Below are positions 1 through 7,511 of a stretch of 9,982 bases of DNA, in pieces (positions within the stretch are counted from its first letter, which is position 1; the number at the start of each line of letters is the position of its first letter). This stretch comes from Fidelibacterota bacterium UBA1611. GTDB taxonomy: Bacteria > Fidelibacterota > Marinisomatia > Marinisomatales > UBA1611. The stretch lies in contig DCMX01000140.1 in the NCBI GenBank assembly GCA_002321855.1, positions 1 to 9,982 of the forward strand. The letters are read 5' to 3'. The notes beneath the pieces are model-generated. The model searched no databases. It worked only from the letters and a program-made list of their open reading frames with translations, and was not told where the DNA came from. The translations under genes were made by a program, and so were the position numbers.

Positions 1-255
1 AATAAAGTTGAATTCGTCAGCGACACTATCCAAGTTAGCATGTTCACCCCATTCTAGATAATTACCGCCATACCCATGAAGCAGCATGACCGCTGAATTT
101 GATCTATTTTCTTTTCCATGATCATGAGGAATGACAATTAAGGTTGAGATATTCTTTTTCATGGATTCACTATAAAGAACCAAGGTGTCAATATCAGCAG
201 CATATGCAAAAACGGAAAGGTGGATCCATAAGGGCACTAATATCATTTTTTTCAT
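1..255 (-). CDS. Exported alpha/beta-hydrolase esterase, N-terminal part (runs off left edge)
   Basis: This is the 5' end of a minus-strand gene: 85 open codons from ATG at 255 to the window edge. The product begins with a signal peptide: basic MKK, a hydrophobic stretch to about residue 17, and a likely cleavage after the AYA at residues 17-19. The mature part starts with strands typical of the esterase D / PF00756 family and reaches a clear HGYGG motif at residues 60-64, the oxyanion-hole region that follows beta-strand 3 in these hydrolases. The Ser-Asp-His triad would lie beyond the window, so activity cannot be judged. Family members hydrolyse short acyl esters, S-formylglutathione or acylated sugars; the substrate here is unknown. 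A second in-frame ATG three codons downstream (246) is possible, but the first gives the better signal peptide. It is transcribed divergently from the operon at 508 and need not be related to it. Confidence 0.8.
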   Translation of the reverse strand, partial: MKKMILVPLWIHLSVFAYAADIDTLVLYSESMKKNISTLIVIPHDHGKENRSNSAVMLLHGYGGNYLEWGEHANLDSVADEFNFI

Positions 256-284
256 TGTTTAGGAATTTTTCTAAGAAAAAATCT

Positions 285-292
285 CAAATCTA
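285..292 (-). promoter_or_regulatory. Possible Bacteroidota-type -7 promoter element for the esterase
   Basis: Read on the minus strand this is TAGATTTG, an exact match to the TAnnTTTG -7 element of Bacteroidota primary-sigma promoters, about 30 nt before the esterase ATG. No matching TTTG-type -33 element is visible at the usual distance. Such 6-base matches are expected by chance in AT-rich DNA, so this is only a candidate. Confidence 0.22.
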
Positions 293-379
293 TTTATCAT
301 CCTTCTTTATTTTACGTAGATGTAATCTGAATACTTTACCACAAGATCAAACATATGTATCAATTAATTAATTATTTTG

Positions 380-385
380 TATAAT
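380..385 (+). promoter_or_regulatory. Possible -10 hexamer (TATAAT) for the seven-gene operon
   Basis: A perfect TATAAT lies about 120 nt before the first start codon of the operon. The hexamer 17 nt upstream (357-362, GTATCA) matches a -35 box at only three of six positions. A TATTTTG just before it (373-379) is one base short of the Bacteroidota TAnnTTTG element. If real, it would give a 5' untranslated leader of roughly 115 nt. Confidence 0.22.
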
Positions 386-507
386 CAATCAATCAAAGGT
401 ATCCAAGAAGATAAATATACAACAGCTATTCCATTTCTATTTCTTTGGGAATTCGACCTTTCCATTTATCGCTGTTCTAATCACTAAAAGAATATAGATC
501 AAAAAAA

Positions 508-2082
508 ATGACCAAAAGTTCAAGATCAAGTATCACCTGCATTTTTCACTTACCAAAAAACAGTACCAGACAAGAACAGATCAGACGAGGTATATGGGAG
601 CCTTTACAAACCGGTTCATCCTATACTATTCAATGGGTAGCCATAGGAGAGAAAGAAAGTGGTCCAAATTGGTTCGAAGGTATTTGGACGGATCCTATGA
701 ATGAAAATGATACAGAACATTCATCAGTTCTAAAAATAGCTTTCAAACGATCTAAAAGTAGTCTAATACTATATATTGATAATTCGGAAGATGAGGTTTT
801 TCTAAAAGGTTCGTGCGCCAATTTATTTCTGATCGCAGCAGAACGCTACCCTGATTCGGGAATGTTCTTTAGTGATTATGACCTACTAACAGAAAATAAG
901 AAATATTCGATCCGGTTACTAAAACACCATTCTGGCCGGGTAAGGAATGATCAGGACCATGGAAAAGTATTTTTATTTCGAAAAGAGATTCTTCACCGAT
1001 CTATCGAACCAGATAATACATTAAAATACCACTTACTATATGATCTTCGATTAAAGATATCTGAAATATCAACGATCACCCATATCTCAAACAAAGAAAA
1101 AGGCAGTCTGTATGAAGTAGCCTCAGTAAAACAAGAGGCAAATGTCTTTGACTACCTTATGGAAGAAAAAAGTAGTCAGATAGAAGCAGAATCTGTATTT
1201 ACAGAGCATTTGAAACGCACGGGTGCTTTTCTTTCTCCAGGTCAGTTTATTATTTCCCGACCCCAGCCCCGACACGACCCCACACTAAAAGCAAGTGTTA
1301 TTATCCCTGTAAATGATCGTCCTGAATTCATAGGCACTGCTTTACAGAGTTGTTTGAATCAATCTGTACAAAACATTGAAGTGATAGTTGTGGTCAATGG
1401 CGGTAATGAGGACCCCACCATTTTAGAAGTACAGCGATATCAAAAAGGGGGAGATAGATATATAAATAACCAGATTGATGTACGTCTCGAAGTGGTGGAT
1501 ATCAACAATATTGGATTTTGCCTGAATAATGGTGTCTCTATTGCTAAAGGTGAATTTTATGTTCAACTGGATTCCGATGACCGATTAAAACAGAATGCCA
1601 TAGAGAGGATCCTTGAAGTGTTCGAGTCAGACCCGGAGATCGGTATAGTTATCGGAAGCTATGATGTATGGGAACTGAAAAAAGATGGCACCCTTATTCG
1701 CAAGAAGGAGATACCTACTGTTACCCATGATGAGTGGACAAGGAAAAATGGGCGCAACAACTTATTACGTGTCGGAGGCGCTGGTGCACCACGTTCTATT
1801 CCGATTCAGCTTATAAAGGATATCGGGCTCTTTGGGATGAATGAAGAACCCTATTCTCGAAACTATGCCGAGGATTATGAACTGGTCACACGCATTAGTG
1901 AGCACTACCAAGTGGGTCGTATCTTTGAACCTATTTATGATGTGATCCGTCATCCTGGTGGCACCGACCACAGTATTGACCAGAATACAATTGATCGAAA
2001 TGATGAGACCAAGGATTGGATAAGAAAAATAGCTTTGAAACGACGGATCAAATTGAACCGGTCTCAGAATGAACCCATCTAA
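508..2082 (+). CDS. Two-domain family-2 (GT-A) glycosyltransferase
   Basis: This 524-residue protein without signal peptide or membrane segment is predicted to be cytoplasmic and to transfer a sugar from a nucleotide-sugar donor. The C-terminal half (about 260-500) is a recognisable GT2 domain. It has the first strand ASVIIPV at 262-268, a DSDD metal/nucleotide-binding motif (DxD) at 355-358, an AED motif at 454-456 where GT2 enzymes carry the catalytic base, and HPGGTDHS at 482-489. A distinctive block, EWT-x-x-NGRNN through GAPR, lies at 409-429. The N-terminal half (about 1-240) looks like a second, degenerate GT-A unit: FFSDYD at 120-125 resembles a DxD strand, and RNDQDHGK at 146-153 and YDLRLK at 178-183 follow in the order seen in a Bacteroidota GT2 subfamily I recall. 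The first gene of the operon, it overlaps the kinase by 14 nt. Acceptor and product are unknown. Confidence 0.85.
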   Translation: MTKSSRSSITCIFHLPKNSTRQEQIRRGIWEPLQTGSSYTIQWVAIGEKESGPNWFEGIWTDPMNENDTEHSSVLKIAFKRSKSSLILYIDNSEDEVFLKGSCANLFLIAAERYPDSGMFFSDYDLLTENKKYSIRLLKHHSGRVRNDQDHGKVFLFRKEILHRSIEPDNTLKYHLLYDLRLKISEISTITHISNKEKGSLYEVASVKQEANVFDYLMEEKSSQIEAESVFTEHLKRTGAFLSPGQFIISRPQPRHDPTLKASVIIPVNDRPEFIGTALQSCLNQSVQNIEVIVVVNGGNEDPTILEVQRYQKGGDRYINNQIDVRLEVVDINNIGFCLNNGVSIAKGEFYVQLDSDDRLKQNAIERILEVFESDPEIGIVIGSYDVWELKKDGTLIRKKEIPTVTHDEWTRKNGRNNLLRVGGAGAPRSIPIQLIKDIGLFGMNEEPYSRNYAEDYELVTRISEHYQVGRIFEPIYDVIRHPGGTDHSIDQNTIDRNDETKDWIRKIALKRRIKLNRSQNEPI

Positions 2083-3256
2083 AACTCGATTATTGGGCCT
2101 GGATGGTGGCGCTTCCAAAGTACGCGGTTGGGAGATCAAACCCACATCAAAAGGGTTTGACCTTGAAGGAACACCTATCGAAAATAAGTATCAGGACCAT
2201 CCGAAATATCTTAAAGATTTCTCACCCGTGAATCTTAATCAACAATTAAGTGAAAAAGCATACGGAAAGATCGATCCACAAAAAAATGAAATAGAATATG
2301 GTCAGGTGATAACGGAAACTATTACAAAAACTATTTTAGATCTGGTAGCACAAAGAACAGGAAAATGGGTCATCGGAATAGGTTTCCCTGGTTTGAAAAC
2401 TCGAGATAAGCGTGGTATATCTGCAATGGCCAATGGACCCCGGATGCCTAATCTTGTATCGAATATTGAAAATATACTCGATCACGAGAAAATAGATCTG
2501 ATCGACCGTATCCACCAACTTGGTAGTGATGCAGACTTTTGCGGCCTGGGTGAGAATGAAGGTAAGGGTGGGCATTTTAAGAACATAGACAATGCATATT
2601 ATATAGGTGGAGGAACAGGTGTTGCAGACGCATTAAAACTTCATGGACAATTGGTTCCCTTCGATCAGATCCAGGATTGGCTCGGAAAATCATGGGAGAT
2701 GGAGATGAATGGATTCCCAATAGAAAGTCTTTTGTCTGTCCGTGGAATTCAAGAGCAATATTCTATAGTAACTGGAACCCATATTAATGAGCTATCAAAA
2801 AATGGCCTGTATGCGCAACAGATCCTGGAAAAAGCTCAGAATAATGACCAGCAAGCAAAAGAAACTCTTGCTGAGACAGGTAAAAACTTGGGAAAACTCT
2901 TTTTCGAGCGAATAGAAACAATCGCTTGTGGATGGCAAAAACGATTCAATTTCATCAATCCAGAACGTAAAGATCTGATCCCTGAACATGATTATCTTGG
3001 CACGTGTTTAGACCAAGGGATCATTGGTCAGAGACTCGGAGAATTACTAAGTCGAGATATAGGATCAAGGATCATTTGGCAAGAACTTGAGAGCACAATT
3101 TTTTTTATGATGGCAAATACTGATCACCTTCCAAGAACATTTAAATCGAACTTCAATCCAAAAACATTTTTTCGTATCTCTAACCTTAGAGATGCACCGG
3201 CTCTGGGCGCTGGTATCAGTGCATGGAAAACATTTATGAAGAAAAATAATGCTTGA
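2069..3256 (+). CDS. Divergent ROK-type sugar kinase
   Basis: The 395-residue product has the ASKHA/ROK sugar kinase layout. An N-terminal phosphate-binding loop, LGLDGGASK, lies at 9-17 and a GFPG turn at about residue 108. GSDADFCGLGE at 152-162 corresponds to the ROK NDAN-x-x-x-GE segment, with D154 as presumed catalytic base. A glycine-rich IGGGTG at 179-184 and a DAPALGAG segment near the C terminus follow, the latter like the ROK adenosine-binding GALGAA motif. It probably phosphorylates a hexose or amino sugar with ATP in the cytoplasm. It is odd in two ways: it is about 90 residues longer than a typical ROK glucokinase, and the ROK zinc site (GHx9CxCGxxGCxE) is absent. With a symporter and a NagX-type acetyltransferase downstream, GlcNAc, GlcN or MurNAc are reasonable substrates, but none is proven. 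The ATG at 2069 lies inside the preceding gene without a Shine-Dalgarno site, suggesting translational coupling. Confidence 0.75.
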   Translation: MNPSKTRLLGLDGGASKVRGWEIKPTSKGFDLEGTPIENKYQDHPKYLKDFSPVNLNQQLSEKAYGKIDPQKNEIEYGQVITETITKTILDLVAQRTGKWVIGIGFPGLKTRDKRGISAMANGPRMPNLVSNIENILDHEKIDLIDRIHQLGSDADFCGLGENEGKGGHFKNIDNAYYIGGGTGVADALKLHGQLVPFDQIQDWLGKSWEMEMNGFPIESLLSVRGIQEQYSIVTGTHINELSKNGLYAQQILEKAQNNDQQAKETLAETGKNLGKLFFERIETIACGWQKRFNFINPERKDLIPEHDYLGTCLDQGIIGQRLGELLSRDIGSRIIWQELESTIFFMMANTDHLPRTFKSNFNPKTFFRISNLRDAPALGAGISAWKTFMKKNNA

Positions 3257-4568
3257 TAAAGGTATCATTCCAGATAAGGAACCAATAGTCCGAGTGGGGA
3301 TCCACTTACCTCAAGATGAATCCAGTACTATGACCATTGAATTCCCTGAGCCAGAACTGTTTGAGATAACTTCAAATGACGGTCCAATATCTATCCAGAC
3401 GGAATTAAATCTGAGGGTCAAGGATGGATATATAGATAGTGATCAAGGATCTAACAAGAATTTTTCAAAATTGTCCATACTAAGAAAAGATCAGTGTATA
3501 TCTCTGAAACACGGACCGATCATTCATTCCGTGTTTGCTGGGAGAGGTTTTCATTGGCAAAAACAAATACCAGTTCAGTTACCAGGAAATATAATTATCA
3601 AGATAAGAGATGGCTTTCTATTTACTGTGAACAAGGTTCCATTGGAACAATATCTAATGTGCGTTGCTACATCGGAAATGAGTGCTAAATGTCCTGGTGC
3701 ATTATTGGAAACTCAAACCATTGCAGCCCGTTCCTGGGTCTTAGCAGCATCAGAAAAAAAGCATATGAACCTTGGGATAGACACTTGTAACGATGATTGC
3801 TGCCAACGTTACCAGGGTATTGCTACTCTATTGCCAGAAGCTATAAAAGCATCATTAAGCACTAGAGGAGAGGTACTGATAGCCAATGAAAGAATATGTG
3901 ATACCCGATACTCTAAATGTTGTGGTGGTAGAACAGAGGACAATGAATTAGTTTGGAAAACTGAACCTAACTCCTATCTTCGTTCAGTATTTGATGGTCC
4001 TGAAGACATGAAAATTGATCTATCTGATGAAGGTGCCCTAAGGTCATGGCTTAAATCACAATACGATTGTTATTGCGGACCAAAATATGTGTCTGTCGAT
4101 GATATCAATAAATTTCTGGGAAAGGTTGATGAAATAGATAATTATCATCGCTGGTCGGTGCATTATACCCAAAAAGAAATGGTAAAAACCATTTCAAAAA
4201 AGACCGGAGACAGGTTTAGTTCAATAACTGACTTGGTACCTATGCTCAGAGGAAGATCAGGAAGAATTGTGAAACTGAGGATTGATGGTAGGATAAATAA
4301 AGAGAACCATAGTGTCTTACTTCGGTCAGAATATCAGATCCGAAAAGCCCTCAGCCCTGATTTTTTATATAGTTCTGCATTTATCATTGAAACAAATTCA
4401 AGCAAAGACAAAGGACAATCAGAGTTCACTCTGCATGGAGCTGGATGGGGCCACGGTGTAGGACTATGCCAGATCGGTGCACTGGGAATGGCTCTGGCCA
4501 ATCATGATTCAAAGAGTATTCTATCACATTATTATCAGTCATCAGCCCTAATCAGAATTTATGATTGA
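3249..4568 (+). CDS. SpoIID/LytB-domain protein (amidase enhancer / lytic transglycosylase-like), no signal peptide
   Basis: The 439-residue protein carries a full SpoIID domain from about 125 to 435. LEQYL is followed by the segment with E143 (SEMSAKCPG), matching the catalytic glutamate of Bacillus SpoIID (E88). QTIAARSW lies at 156-163, CNDDCCQRYQG at 180-190, CDTRYSKCCGGRTED at 217-231 and the glycine-rich HGAGWGHGVGLCQIGA at 396-411. SpoIID cleaves glycan strands of peptidoglycan lacking stem peptides, leaving 1,6-anhydroMurNAc ends. The first ~120 residues are a beta-rich lead-in beginning with VRVGIHLP. Unlike classical SpoIID there is no membrane anchor or signal peptide, and an in-frame TGA at 3237-3239 rules out a longer N terminus. 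It therefore appears cytoplasmic. The protein is cysteine-rich around the presumed metal site. It overlaps the kinase and the symporter by 8 nt each. The domain is sure; action on peptidoglycan in this location is not. Confidence 0.88.
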   Translation: MLDKGIIPDKEPIVRVGIHLPQDESSTMTIEFPEPELFEITSNDGPISIQTELNLRVKDGYIDSDQGSNKNFSKLSILRKDQCISLKHGPIIHSVFAGRGFHWQKQIPVQLPGNIIIKIRDGFLFTVNKVPLEQYLMCVATSEMSAKCPGALLETQTIAARSWVLAASEKKHMNLGIDTCNDDCCQRYQGIATLLPEAIKASLSTRGEVLIANERICDTRYSKCCGGRTEDNELVWKTEPNSYLRSVFDGPEDMKIDLSDEGALRSWLKSQYDCYCGPKYVSVDDINKFLGKVDEIDNYHRWSVHYTQKEMVKTISKKTGDRFSSITDLVPMLRGRSGRIVKLRIDGRINKENHSVLLRSEYQIRKALSPDFLYSSAFIIETNSSKDKGQSEFTLHGAGWGHGVGLCQIGALGMALANHDSKSILSHYYQSSALIRIYD

Positions 4569-6402
4569 AGCAACAACACTCCACTGGATCGATTGGGCCA
4601 TAATACTGGCATACCTGCTATTCTCGATTGGGGTCGGTATGTACTTTTCTGCTCGTGCTGGTTCCAGTACGGAGGAATATTTCCTTGCCGGTAGAACATT
4701 ACCCTGGTGGATAGTAGGAACATCCATGGTAGCAACAACATTTGCTGCAGACACACCCCTTGCCATCACTGAATTCGTAAGAGGACCCGGAATTTGGCAA
4801 AACTGGTTCTGGTGGAATATGCTGTTAGGAGGATTATTAGGTGTATTTCTTTTTTCTAGGCTATGGCGAAGAGCCGAAGTCCTCACAGACAATGAACTAC
4901 TTGAACTCCGTTACAGCGGTAAGCCAGCAGCTTTCCTGAGAATATTCAAGGCTGGTTATTTTGCTATTCTATACAATTTTATCGTAATGGGCTGGGTCAT
5001 TAATGCTATGGCAGCTGTCGTGTCCGTTGTGTTAGATATGGATCGTTGGACCGCGGTCTGGATCTGCGTTGTCATTGCTTTGATCTATGCTATCTTATCC
5101 GGATTCTGGGGTGTGGTCATTACGGATCTTGTGCAGTTTTGTATCGCCATGTTCGGATCCATTGTGCTTGCAATCATAGCAGTTGATCATATTGGAGGTA
5201 TGGAAATATTAATAAGTAAAATTAATGCTTTGGGAGCAACCAGTGATGCTGCACATGGTACAACACTGAATTTTATACCACCCATTCCAGAGACTGGAAT
5301 AACAACAATTGGATTCTGGGAGTCACCCTTTTCGAAGTTCCTGGTCTTCATTACAATAATGTGGTGGAGCCATCATGGTACCGATGGAGGGGGTTATATT
5401 ATCCAGCGAATGTCTTCTGCAAAAAATGAAAGACACGCTCTGCTCGCTACCCTTTGGTTTAACCTGGCACACTATGCTCTTCGTGTCTGGCCCTGGGTAG
5501 TGGTCGCAATGGTGTCGATCGTTATGTTCCCGCAGATCCCAAACGCTTTCCAGGATCTTGGGGTAAAAGTCGGATATCCATTGGTAATGAACCAGTTACT
5601 GGGTCCCGGATTGAAAGGTGTCCTGATCGTGTCCTTCTTAGCTGCTTTTATGTCAACTATCGATACACATCTGAATTGGGGAGCATCATACCTGATAAAT
5701 GATATATATAAACGCTTCATCAAAAAAGATGGGAACGAAAAGCACTATGTTATTGCTGGTAAGATCATTACGGTAATTCTTATGATAATGGCAGCTATCA
5801 TCGCTTTAAAAATGCAGAGTATTTCCAAAGCATGGGAGTTCATTTATGCAATGGGCGCTGGAATAGGCCTGGTCCTTATTCTACGCTGGTTCTGGTGGCG
5901 TATCAACGCTTGGAGTGAGCTGACCGCACTGGGGACGTCCTTTATGATGACGATCATACTTGAAATTATTGCAGCGGTTCAAACGGTCTCTTCTGGAAAC
6001 GTTTATGTTCTTTTTGATAAAGCACCTGTTTTGTTCGGAATGACGCTACAGGTTCATCACAAACTAATGATCATCGTTCCATGTGCCATTATTGCCTGGG
6101 TCACGGTTACTTTTCTAACAGAACCCGAACCTCTTGATCAATTAAGGAAATTTTATCAAAAGGTTCAGCCTGGCGGATGGTGGCAACCCGTTGTAGGCAA
6201 CATTGCTCATACAATGGAACCTGTTAGCCATGGTTTTATTCGAGAGTGGATCGCAGGGATCATGATGATATATGGTGCTACTTTCTGCATTGGTAACTTT
6301 GTATTTGGTCAAACACGAAATGCCATGTTCCTTTTTATGATAGCCTGTATTGGAACATATCTTATTTGGACACGAACGATCAAAAGATTGGATCATAAAT
6401 GA
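4561..6402 (+). CDS. Sodium:solute symporter (SSF/SSS family)
   Basis: This 613-residue integral inner-membrane protein has about 13-14 hydrophobic segments. It starts with WIDWAIILAYLLFSIGVGMY (9-28) and ends with two helices just before a basic tail. Family hallmarks are AGSSTEEYFLAGRTLPWW at 33-50 (the sodium:solute symporter loop), TTFAADTPLA at 59-68 in the next helix, and GVVITDLVQF at 184-193. It should use the sodium gradient to import a small solute. SSF sequences do not reveal the substrate. The neighbours (sugar kinase before, amino-sugar acetyltransferase after) favour a sugar or amino sugar, and SSF carriers for MurNAc and sialic acid are known. Length suits the longer SSF members that keep extra C-terminal helices. 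The ATG at 4561 overlaps the previous stop by 8 nt, and the gene ends in an ATGA overlap with the next. Confidence 0.88.
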   Translation: MIEATTLHWIDWAIILAYLLFSIGVGMYFSARAGSSTEEYFLAGRTLPWWIVGTSMVATTFAADTPLAITEFVRGPGIWQNWFWWNMLLGGLLGVFLFSRLWRRAEVLTDNELLELRYSGKPAAFLRIFKAGYFAILYNFIVMGWVINAMAAVVSVVLDMDRWTAVWICVVIALIYAILSGFWGVVITDLVQFCIAMFGSIVLAIIAVDHIGGMEILISKINALGATSDAAHGTTLNFIPPIPETGITTIGFWESPFSKFLVFITIMWWSHHGTDGGGYIIQRMSSAKNERHALLATLWFNLAHYALRVWPWVVVAMVSIVMFPQIPNAFQDLGVKVGYPLVMNQLLGPGLKGVLIVSFLAAFMSTIDTHLNWGASYLINDIYKRFIKKDGNEKHYVIAGKIITVILMIMAAIIALKMQSISKAWEFIYAMGAGIGLVLILRWFWWRINAWSELTALGTSFMMTIILEIIAAVQTVSSGNVYVLFDKAPVLFGMTLQVHHKLMIIVPCAIIAWVTVTFLTEPEPLDQLRKFYQKVQPGGWWQPVVGNIAHTMEPVSHGFIREWIAGIMMIYGATFCIGNFVFGQTRNAMFLFMIACIGTYLIWTRTIKRLDHK

Positions 6403-7511
6403 CAGGTCCCAGACGTATCTATGCTATTGATATTTTTCGTGGTATGACCATAGCACTGATGATCATAGTAAATAACCCCGGAAGCTGGGCACACGTATAT
6501 TCTCCATTACTTCATGCGAAGTGGCATGGCTGTACACTGACCGATCTGGTCTTTCCTTTTTTTCTTTTTATTGTTGGTACGGCAATGCGTTTTGCTTTTG
6601 TTCGTTGGCATTATTACCCATCAAAGAAATTTTTTATCCATATCTTTTGGAGAACCTTTGCAATATTCATGGCAGGTTGGCTTATCCATGCATATCCATT
6701 CATTCGGCAGGATTGGGACTGGAACACGTTCCGTATAATGGGGGTACTACAGCGTATTGCGCTGGCATATGGAATCACATCAATTTTGGCGATCTATCTC
6801 GATTTCCGAAAACTTCTGATCGTTGGGACAGGTATTCTTGTTTCTTACTGGATAATCCTTTGGACCGGAGGTGGTAGTGAACCGTATGGCTTAGAAACAA
6901 ATCTTGTTCGAAAGGTTGACCTTTTCATCTTAGGCGAAACACATCTCTACATGGGTACAGGTATTCCTTTTGATCCAGAAGGGTTGTTAAGTACCCTACC
7001 AGCTGTTGTTACAGTAATTCTTGGGTATATAGTAGGTGGAATGCTACATACAACAAAAGATTTTTTGGATAATATCAAACGGATGGTAATATGGGGAACC
7101 GGTTTAATACTAAGCGGATGGGTCTGGGGATTCGTTTTTCCTATAAATAAACAACTATGGACCAGTTCTTATGTGCTCTTTACTTCCGGAATAGCTACAC
7201 TGGTACTTGCGATCCTGGTATACATGATAGATATTCAAAAATGGAAAGATCCATTATGGTTTTTTGAAGTATTCGGTACCAATTCAATATTTCTGTTTGT
7301 TATGTCAGGTCTTTGGACGAAGACCATTTTAAGAATAAAGTTTGATCTCGAAGGACAGCTAACATCAGGATATAATTATTTATATGAAACCTTTTTTGTG
7401 CAGGTTGCAGGAAATTTGAATGGGTCGCTCCTTTTTGCACTGACCCATATGGTTGGTTGGTGGCTGGTCCTGTACTGGCTGTACCGTAAAAACATACAGA
7501 TCAAATTGTGA
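6399..7511 (+). CDS. nagX: NagX/HGSNAT-type membrane acetyltransferase (DUF5009, COG4299)
   Basis: This polytopic inner-membrane protein of 370 residues has about 10 hydrophobic segments. Its N terminus is diagnostic: IDIFRGMTIALMIIVNN at 10-26, then LLHAKWHGCTLTDLVFPFF at 37-55. This block aligns with human heparan-alpha-glucosaminide N-acetyltransferase, and H39 falls where HGSNAT has its active-site histidine (His269). The family moves acetyl groups from cytosolic acetyl-CoA across the membrane to the amino group of glucosamine. Bacterial copies named NagX occur in GlcNAc-use clusters. A role acetylating glucosamine or a de-N-acetylated cell-wall sugar on the periplasmic face before import would fit the symporter directly upstream and the sugar kinase in the same operon; this role is inferred. 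The ATG shares an ATGA with the symporter stop, and the gene ends in a GTGA overlap with the next. The symbol is used in the family sense. Confidence 0.82.
   Translation: MTGPRRIYAIDIFRGMTIALMIIVNNPGSWAHVYSPLLHAKWHGCTLTDLVFPFFLFIVGTAMRFAFVRWHYYPSKKFFIHIFWRTFAIFMAGWLIHAYPFIRQDWDWNTFRIMGVLQRIALAYGITSILAIYLDFRKLLIVGTGILVSYWIILWTGGGSEPYGLETNLVRKVDLFILGETHLYMGTGIPFDPEGLLSTLPAVVTVILGYIVGGMLHTTKDFLDNIKRMVIWGTGLILSGWVWGFVFPINKQLWTSSYVLFTSGIATLVLAILVYMIDIQKWKDPLWFFEVFGTNSIFLFVMSGLWTKTILRIKFDLEGQLTSGYNYLYETFFVQVAGNLNGSLLFALTHMVGWWLVLYWLYRKNIQIKL

Larger units (their letters stand above)
256..507. other. AT-rich divergent intergenic region
   Basis: This 252-nt gap separates the divergent start codons of the esterase (255, minus) and the glycosyltransferase (508, plus), so promoters for both should lie here. 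It is AT-rich and carries short simple repeats: a TTAA-type run at about 363-373 and three ATCA units at 384-395. I see no convincing protein-coding frame, tRNA, riboswitch-like fold or strong hairpin. Neither start codon has a good Shine-Dalgarno sequence; the plus-strand gene has only a purine-rich A tract directly before its ATG. Confidence 0.7.

Noticed and set aside
144..371. Plus-strand open frame of 75 codons
   Set aside because: It runs opposite to the esterase N terminus, which has a signal peptide and HGYGG motif, and then into AT-rich non-coding DNA; its translation is low-complexity and resembles no family I know.
363..395. TTAA and ATCA short tandem runs as a regulatory repeat or attachment site
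   Set aside because: Simple AT-rich repeats of three or four units are expected by chance in this intergenic DNA; there is no flanking duplication or mobile gene.
1765..2145. Minus-strand open frame of 126 codons across the glycosyltransferase/kinase boundary
   Set aside because: Antisense to two genes with clear conserved motifs; no recognisable domain.
3249..4568. Sporulation gene, suggesting a Firmicute endospore former
   Set aside because: SpoIID/LytB domains are widespread outside spore formers, and the gene neighbours, lack of a membrane anchor and absence of Shine-Dalgarno sites argue against Firmicutes.
4548..4892. Minus-strand open frames over the symporter start
   Set aside because: Shadows of the well-supported symporter N terminus; no domain or motif.
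6521..6877. Plus-strand 118-codon frame inside the acetyltransferase gene
   Set aside because: Frame-shifted reading of the NagX-type gene, whose own frame carries the diagnostic motifs.
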